Below are positions 54,968 through 59,727 of a stretch of 59,727 nt of DNA, piece by piece (position 1 is the stretch's first letter; each line of letters starts with the position of its first letter). The position numbers and the translations under genes are program-made. The DNA is from Lysinibacillus parviboronicapiens (GTDB taxonomy: Bacteria; Bacillota; Bacilli; Bacillales_A; Planococcaceae): assembly GCF_003049575.1 (NCBI RefSeq), contig NZ_PYWI01000025.1, positions 1 to 59,727 of the forward strand, written 5' to 3'. The notes beneath the pieces are model-generated. The model did not search any database and was not told the DNA's origin. It saw only the letters and a list, made by a program, of their open reading frames with translations.

Positions 54968-55234
54968 ATGAAGAACAGACGTAGCAAACTAGGTTTTTGT
55001 TATCCTGGCTATAGATACTGCGGACCTGGATGTTCTGGCCCTGACGAACCAACGAATCCAGTCGATGCCTGCTGCAAGTTTCATGATGAATGTTATTCGC
55101 GATATGGTAGAACAAAGTATTGTGATCAATTATTTCAAAGTTGTTTATTGCCAAAAATTAACCCTCATAACAAAATGGGCAGAGATGCTCGATTGTTCTA
55201 CAATATTTTCGAAATACGTAACAAGTTTTATTAA
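54968..55234 (+). CDS. Phospholipase A2-like (parvovirus VP1-type) small protein
   Basis: An 88-residue protein with the PLA2 core. The calcium loop is YCGPGCSGPDEPT and the catalytic helix is VDACCKFHDECYSRYG, with His-Asp in the CCxxHDxCY form. The order matches parvovirus VP1-unique-region PLA2 and related bacterial proteins. Several Cys suggest disulfide bonds, but no signal peptide is visible, so it may be released by lysis or in spores. GAGG precedes the ATG. It is alone, with a strong terminator after it. A catalytic activity cannot be proven from sequence. Confidence 0.85.
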   Translation: MKNRRSKLGFCYPGYRYCGPGCSGPDEPTNPVDACCKFHDECYSRYGRTKYCDQLFQSCLLPKINPHNKMGRDARLFYNIFEIRNKFY

Positions 55235-55241
55235 TTTTTAT

Positions 55242-55280
55242 AGGGAATCCTGTTTTCAGGTAAACAGGATTCCCTTGTAC
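55242..55280 (+). terminator. Terminator of the PLA2-like gene
   Basis: Perfect 14-bp stem AGGGAATCCTGTTT / AAACAGGATTCCCT with loop TCAGGT. Confidence 0.85.
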
Positions 55281-55307
55281 TATTTACACTTTGTTAGTGA
55301 ACCCATT

Positions 55308-55827
55308 TCATAATTCAATGTCATATTCTTGGCACCATTCAAGTGCTTTTTTCTCCATTTGTGAAACAAATGCTTTTTTAGCAGGGCTATAATCGCGAGT
55401 AATCATACTGATTCGCCAACTCTTCTTTAAACTCACTATATCTTGCCGCTTCATCAGGGTTTGCAAGCAGATACTCTCGAAATGCTAAATGTCGTTCAAT
55501 GTGCGGATTGTCAAATTGATAAAAATGAATATGATGTGTTCTATTGTCCCCACCTTTACGAAACAATCTTCTTCCCTCAATGCCCCAATCACCACCTACA
55601 TCATATCCCAATGATGCCATTTGTTCGTTATATGTATCCACTTTTTCAATGTCATCTACAATACACATCATGTCAATTACAGGTTTTGCCTTCATTCCCG
55701 GAATTGAAGTACTACCAAAATGCTCAAATGACTGAATGTTATCACCAAAAATAGCCTTTAAAAATTGTACCTCCAACTCGAACAACATTTGCCATCTCGC
55801 TGTATACGCAGTTAATCTTACTTTCAT
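55308..55827 (-). pseudogene. GrpB/UPF0157-family gene with frameshifted C-terminus
   Basis: GrpB-type nucleotidyltransferase-fold protein. The intact 146-codon part (55387-55827) has FEHFGSTSIPGMKAKPVIDM, GIEGRRLFRKGGDNRTHHIHFY and HLAFREYLLANPDEAARYSEF. The frame then reads YDYSRL and stops at 55387. After dropping about ten inserted bases (GATTACTCGC next to GATTATAGCC), the frame continues SPAKKAFVSQMEKKALEW and stops at 55308, the usual C-terminus. Activity of the shorter form is unknown. ATG 55827 follows GGGGGTGATC. Confidence 0.75.
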
Positions 55828-56063
55828 TTGATCACCCCCATCCTTTAAATTACAGTACTTTAAAGAATTAAGAAACATTCATTATTTGCAAATTTTCGTA
55901 TTTTATCAGAGGCTACAATTTGCTGGTACACACACTAAGGAATTGTGTACATTGTTTATTATTTTTTTGTATAATAAATACATACAAACTGGAAGGGACT
56001 GAATTATGCGCAGATAGCAATATTTTTTCATCCAACTCAATAAAAAATTTGGAGGTAAAAGTA

Positions 56064-56606
56064 TTGATAGAACAACTCTCTACCAAAAGATTGCTGTTAA
56101 GAACAATGAAAGAATCGGATGCACATCATTTATTTAAAATTTGGTCAGATCCAGATGTTACGAAATTCATGAACATTTCTACCTTTACACATGAGGATCA
56201 GGCACAAGAGATGATTGAATTACTAAATGAATTAGCACTGGATCACAAAGCAATTAGCTTCACTATTATTGAAATCGCTTCAAATGAAATCATTGGTTCT
56301 TGCGGATTTAATGCCATTGACTTTGAAAACGCTAGAGCAGAAATTGGCTATGATATTGCCAAAGCTTATTGGGGAAAAGGTTACGCCCCTGAGGGAATTA
56401 TGGCATTAGTAAATTACGCTTTCACGACATTAGCTTTCAATCGGATTGAAGCAAAAGTAGAGCCAGGAAATGTGAATTCTATCAAAGTTTTAGAAAAGCT
56501 TCATTTCACATTCGAAGGAACTCTCAGACAGTACGAAAAATCGAACGAAGTTTTTAAGGTCATCAATAGCTATTCATTATTAAGAAGTGATGGATTCAAT
56601 AATTAA
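56064..56606 (+). CDS. GNAT acetyltransferase (RimJ/RimL type)
   Basis: A 180-residue acetyltransferase. Family segments are STKRLLLRTMKESDAHHLFK, IGYDIAKAYWGKGYAPEGIM (acetyl-CoA loop) and NRIEAKVEPGNVNSIKVLEK. TTG 56064 is chosen because GGAGG ends nine bases upstream; the longer ORF from 55920 has an unlikely hydrophobic start. It is probably an N-terminal or small-molecule acetyltransferase. It stands alone before a bidirectional terminator. Confidence 0.85.
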   Translation: MIEQLSTKRLLLRTMKESDAHHLFKIWSDPDVTKFMNISTFTHEDQAQEMIELLNELALDHKAISFTIIEIASNEIIGSCGFNAIDFENARAEIGYDIAKAYWGKGYAPEGIMALVNYAFTTLAFNRIEAKVEPGNVNSIKVLEKLHFTFEGTLRQYEKSNEVFKVINSYSLLRSDGFNN

Positions 56607-56628
56607 AAAATAGTTACAATACCATAAC

Positions 56629-56667
56629 AGGCTCATCAAAAGTCCTTTCACTTTTGATGAGCCTTTA
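56629..56667. terminator. Bidirectional terminator
   Basis: AGGCTCATCAAAAGT / ACTTTTGATGAGCCT with loop CCTTTC between convergent genes. Confidence 0.9.
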
Positions 56668-56675
56668 CTTATTTT

Positions 56676-57539
56676 TTATTTAATTGAAATCCAAATTTCT
56701 GAATATAAATCTGGACTAAATGGATCTTCATCTGAATAAACTTCAAGCTCTGCAGAACCTGCAGGCTCATAAGGATTAGATGGGAACCATTCAGAGTAAA
56801 TTTGCTTCCAGGTATTTTGCATAGCATCTGGCATTGGGCCATGTACTTCAAAAACTACCCATTTTGCTGCTGGTACCTCCATTGTTAACAGATTGTCTGG
56901 TACCTCTCCCACATGCTCAGTCGCAATCCAATAATCCATTAAACTGTTTTCCTTATAGTGCTTATCTGGTACACAAACACCGAGCACCCCTTTTATTTCC
57001 CCATTGTTCAATTTAAATAATACATCGTCCATACCTTTGTTGTTCATTTCATCCCAGAATAGAGGGATACCTTGCGTATTCTCCCCATTTTGGCAATTAT
57101 ACGTTCTTTTTACCCCTACAACTTGAAACTTTTCTTTTTCTACAATTTTATACTTCATTGGTTCTGCTCCCTTCAAGCTCACCTGAATGATCAGGCGGTT
57201 GTATGATTGTAATGGTCCTTGCTGTTTTCTTGCTTCACTCGGCGTTACGTTATGCTGCTTGCGAAACGCTTTTGTAAAAGCCTCAGGAGAGTCATAGCCA
57301 TATTTGTAGGCGAGGTCGATAATTTTGTGTTCTGTATTCATTAACTCTTGTGCAGCTAAAGTCAATCTTCTGCGTCTAATATAATCAGCAATCGACATGT
57401 CCGTTAATATAGAAAATATCCGTTGAAAATGAAAGACTGAAGAATTTACCTCTTGTGCAATTTGATCCATTGTTAAATCATTTAATAAATTTTCTTCCAT
57501 ATAATTAATTGCTTTCTGAATCGACTCTATCCAACTCAT
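56676..57539 (-). CDS. AraC-family regulator with GyrI-like effector domain
   Basis: A 287-residue protein. The N-terminal AraC DNA-binding region (residues 1-105) has LTMDQIAQEVNSSVFHFQRI and DLAYKYGYDSPEAFTKAFRK. The C-terminal part (about 125-287) is GyrI-like (FQVVGVKRTYNCQ, GVCVPDKHYKENS, LLTMEVPAAKWVVFEVHG, WKQIYSEWFPSNPYEPAG), which in relatives such as Rob/BmrR-type regulators binds amphipathic drugs. It probably responds to a small-molecule effector. Its targets are not adjacent. Confidence 0.9.
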   Translation of the reverse strand: MSWIESIQKAINYMEENLLNDLTMDQIAQEVNSSVFHFQRIFSILTDMSIADYIRRRRLTLAAQELMNTEHKIIDLAYKYGYDSPEAFTKAFRKQHNVTPSEARKQQGPLQSYNRLIIQVSLKGAEPMKYKIVEKEKFQVVGVKRTYNCQNGENTQGIPLFWDEMNNKGMDDVLFKLNNGEIKGVLGVCVPDKHYKENSLMDYWIATEHVGEVPDNLLTMEVPAAKWVVFEVHGPMPDAMQNTWKQIYSEWFPSNPYEPAGSAELEVYSDEDPFSPDLYSEIWISIK

Positions 57540-57954
57540 GCCCTCACTCCTTGTTTATAGATTAAAGTATCCGGATTTTATTATCCTGTCATTTTATGCT
57601 AACTTTGGACGGGTAAAATTGAAAGAAGTTTCTGCTGTTGATTGTGGCCTATATTTCTATTATTAATAAGATCATTTAGTTGTAGTACCTTCAGTTATTA
57701 CATCTCTTTTCTTTTAGTGGCGTTTTGCAAATAGTTAAATGGCAAGGTACTGCAAAAAATAAATTTATTTTCCCGTTACTTGCTGGGGATAGAAATGCAG
57801 CATCACTGGAAGTATGAAGAATCGCCAATAGACTACTTAAGTGCAAATAATAATTAAGTGAAACTTAATTTTCTAAAAATGCTAGTTTTGTTAATCAACC
57901 TATGATAATGTATATTTTACAACAATTACCATACAAAAAAAAAGGAGGTTTACC
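57540..57954. other. Intergenic region, no gene seen
   Basis: About 415 AT-rich bases between divergent genes. No repeat shared with the rest of the window was recognised. Confidence 0.3.
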
Positions 57955-58539
57955 ATGTTTTTAAACTTACATATTGAAACTGAAAGAATAGTGATTCGCC
58001 CTTATGCATTAACGGATGTGGATGCGTTATATGCAGTCGTTTCTGAGCCAAACTTTTATCAATTCATTCCAGAGGATAGACCTAGTCGAGAAGGTGTACA
58101 ACGAATAATTGAATGGTCCATGGATTGTAATCAAAAAAATACACCAACCCACATTCATAAACTTAATTTAGCCCTCGTTGATAAAGAAAGCCAAACTGTA
58201 ATTGGCTTTTGTGGACTTGGCCCAGATGATGTAATGCAAACAGAGGTTGAAATTTATTATGGTATTTCGGAAGCATATAGAGGGCGAGGCATTACATCTG
58301 AAGCAACGTATGCTTTAATGGACTATGCATTTAAAGTCATCAGTCTCCCCCGAATAATTGCGGTGGTTCATCCAGAAAACTTGGCATCTATCCGTATTAT
58401 TGAGAAGCTCGGAATGCGTTATGAATTTACAAATCACAATCTTGATCCATCGTTGCATGATTTCGAAGGATTACTAAACTACATGATTGAAGCCGAGACT
58501 TTCCTGTCAAAACATTGCATCGATCTGAATGAATGGTAG
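57955..58539 (+). CDS. GNAT acetyltransferase
   Basis: A 194-residue acetyltransferase with TERIVIRPYALTDVDALYAV, IYYGISEAYRGRGITSEATY (acetyl-CoA loop) and VVHPENLASIRIIEKLGMRY. AAGGAGGTTTACC precedes the ATG, a strong ribosome site. It is a paralogue of the 56064 gene type, but not close. The substrate is unknown. Confidence 0.88.
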   Translation: MFLNLHIETERIVIRPYALTDVDALYAVVSEPNFYQFIPEDRPSREGVQRIIEWSMDCNQKNTPTHIHKLNLALVDKESQTVIGFCGLGPDDVMQTEVEIYYGISEAYRGRGITSEATYALMDYAFKVISLPRIIAVVHPENLASIRIIEKLGMRYEFTNHNLDPSLHDFEGLLNYMIEAETFLSKHCIDLNEW

Positions 58540-58668
58540 ATTGTCACATTCAGACAGGCCTAGTATGATGAAGGACAAAATTTAAGAAGTATCAGAGCCT
58601 AACAGCCCCAACACTTCTTTTTCTAGTCCATTTTCCTATATTCATCACGTTCCCTGTTCAAACCCTCT

Positions 58669-58699
58669 CCCCAGTATAAAAACTGGGGATTTTATTATT
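58669..58699 (+). terminator. Terminator after the GNAT gene
   Basis: CCCCAGT / ACTGGGG with loop ATAAAA and a T-rich tail. Confidence 0.75.
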
Positions 58700-58769
58700 A
58701 GTTTCTGTACGCTAATTCATACATTAACGTAACATTATAGCTAAACTGTTACATTTTTCAGCGCCTATT

Positions 58770-59708
58770 TCATACAGTATTAAAAAGGATAGTTGCTGAA
58801 ACACCATTCGAAAAAGCACCTCCAGTTGTGGTAACTTGCAAAGAAAGAAGCGTACAACTATTAACCGGAAAATTAGAGGTTGTTTTGGCGCAACAATTTG
58901 GAGATGCAGATGAATTTGGACCTGTAATTGTAGCGATAATTCCAGTTGCTACAGGAGCTGTAAATCCGCAATTTGTGCTTATATATATTTGAGCTGACGC
59001 TGTTTGTCCTGCACTTAGTAAATGGTCTCGGATATTTAAAGTTAGGCTTTTAATAATAGCATTTTCTGGTATAACTATTGAACTTCTGACAAATGAAGCA
59101 GAAGAATTACCTGTTCCAAGAAAGTCATTGTTTCCTACTGATTGATCTGTAGATAAGAAAACTTCCATTAACCCTGAACCACTTGGCCCAGTTACTCCTT
59201 GTATGCCTGTCGCTCCTGTTACTCCTCGGAATCCTGTTGCTCCCGTTACTCCTATTACTCCTTGTAAACCTGTTGCTCCCGTTACTCCGGTTACCCCTTG
59301 CGGACCTGTTGCTCCCGTTACTCCTGCTAGTCCTTGTAGACCTGTTGCTCCTGTTGCTCCGGCTATTCCTGCTAATCCTCGCGGGCCTGCTGCCCCTGTT
59401 GCTCCTCCTAGTCCTTGGGGGCCTGTTGCTCCGGCTACTCCCGCTAATCCTTGGGGACCTGTTGCTCCGGCTACTCCCGCTAATCCTTGGGGACCTGTTG
59501 CTCCGGCTACTCCCGCTAATCCTTGGGGACCTGTCGCTCCGGCTACTCCCGCTAATCCTTGGGGGCCTGTTGCTCCTGTTGCTCCTGCTAATCCTTGGGG
59601 ACCTGTTGCCCCTGTTGCTCCTCCTAGTCCTTGGGGGCCTGTTGCTCCGGCTACTCCCGCTAATCCTTGGGGACCTGTTGCTCCGGCTACTCCCGCTAAT
59701 CCTTGGGG
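58770..59708 (-). CDS. Collagen-like GXY-repeat protein (exosporium type), 5' end missing
   Basis: The available 312 codons start within GXY triplets and continue for about 170 residues in the 12-residue pattern [12 protein letters not shown] and variants, then a non-collagen C-terminal domain of about 140 residues ([20 protein letters not shown], later [14 protein letters not shown] and PNCCAKTT). This layout is that of BclA/BclB-like spore-surface proteins. The start, promoter and N-terminal targeting sequence lie beyond the contig. Repeats are encoded by near-identical 36-base DNA units, which probably broke the assembly. The MYKRQ start in the six-frame view is adapter. Confidence 0.88.
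   Translation of the reverse strand, partial: PQGLAGVAGATGPQGLAGVAGATGPQGLGGATGATGPQGLAGATGATGPQGLAGVAGATGPQGLAGVAGATGPQGLAGVAGATGPQGLAGVAGATGPQGLGGATGAAGPRGLAGIAGATGATGLQGLAGVTGATGPQGVTGVTGATGLQGVIGVTGATGFRGVTGATGIQGVTGPSGSGLMEVFLSTDQSVGNNDFLGTGNSSASFVRSSIVIPENAIIKSLTLNIRDHLLSAGQTASAQIYISTNCGFTAPVATGIIATITGPNSSASPNCCAKTTSNFPVNSCTLLSLQVTTTGGAFSNGVSATILFNTV
59390..59708 (-). repeat. 36-bp DNA repeats coding for GXY triplets
   Basis: On the plus strand repeated units run GGACCTGTTGCTCCGGCTAC then TCCCGCTAATCCTTGG with third-position changes only. Unit length is 36 bases (12 codons). Confidence 0.85.
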
Positions 59709-59727
59709 CTGTCTCTTATACACATCT
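59709..59727 (+). other. Sequencing adapter (Tn5 mosaic end), not genomic
   Basis: CTGTCTCTTATACACATCT is the reverse-complement mosaic end of the Nextera transposon. It creates the false MYKRQ N-terminus on the minus strand. Confidence 0.98.

Noticed and set aside
35..59708. tRNA or rRNA genes
   Set aside because: None recognised on either strand.

Overview
The window is a draft-assembly contig from a low-GC, spore-forming Gram-positive of the Lysinibacillus / Planococcaceae type. This rests on strong GGAGG ribosome sites, Bacillus-like gene families (sigL, ykkCD, opuA, YwhD, spore-surface proteins), a guanidine-I riboswitch and many short intergenic repeats; no marker gene fixes the species. 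Both ends are Illumina Nextera transposon adapter (1-34 and 59709-59727), so the contig edges are artificial and the last gene is cut. No tRNA, rRNA, CRISPR array or intact insertion sequence was seen.

Layout. 0.1-4.3 kb: LysR regulator, guanine deaminase and an NCS2 nucleobase permease (purine salvage). 4.4-6.4 kb: ArsR-type repressor and MFS exporter that share an operator motif, separated by three tandem copies of a ~152-bp repeat. 6.6-7.7 kb: divergent HxlR regulator / nitroreductase. 8.3-13.6 kb: sarcosine-oxidase-like flavoenzyme and hydantoinase-type HyuA/HyuB. 13.7-24.1 kb: a sigma-54-controlled amino-compound catabolic island (class III aminotransferase, broken alanine dehydrogenase, aldehyde dehydrogenase, enhancer-binding activator, amino-acid permease). 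It has recognisable -24/-12 promoters and an upstream dyad, is framed by inverted composite repeats, and lies next to sigL (sigma-54 itself). 24.4-29.6 kb: acyl-CoA pathway with two acyl-CoA dehydrogenase subunits, enoyl-CoA hydratase, a family III CoA-transferase and an IclR regulator. 29.9-33.5 kb: a four-gene operon of GTP cyclohydrolase II, RibD, a flavin monooxygenase and a HAD phosphatase, which looks like a diverted early riboflavin pathway. 33.7-37.8 kb: a BusR-like GntR/RCK regulator with an OpuA-type glycine-betaine ABC importer. 37.8-38.9 kb: a guanidine-I riboswitch driving paired SMR exporters.

39-45.8 kb: PstS-like protein, YbaK-type tRNA deacylase, and a duplicated family of spore-surface (CsxC-like) proteins with sigma-K-like -10 boxes. 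45.9-49.2 kb: TrhO, ferredoxin, YwhD-like protein and a DUF418 membrane protein. 50-53.2 kb: a secreted M9 collagenase. 53.3-58.5 kb: a second HxlR / NAD(P)H-oxidoreductase pair, a small phospholipase-A2-like (parvovirus VP1-type) protein, a GrpB-family gene with a frameshifted C-terminus, two GNAT acetyltransferases and an AraC/GyrI regulator. 58.8 kb to the end: a collagen-like GXY-repeat protein of exosporium type, truncated by the contig end.

The most interesting systems are the RibA-RibD-monooxygenase-HAD operon, the repeat-bounded sigma-54 island with a decayed alanine dehydrogenase, the predicted c-di-AMP-sensing BusR/OpuA unit, the bacterial VP1-type PLA2, and the mosaic families of intergenic repeats. 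No experimental or database check was possible. Family names come from recognised motifs, and pathway assignments are inference.
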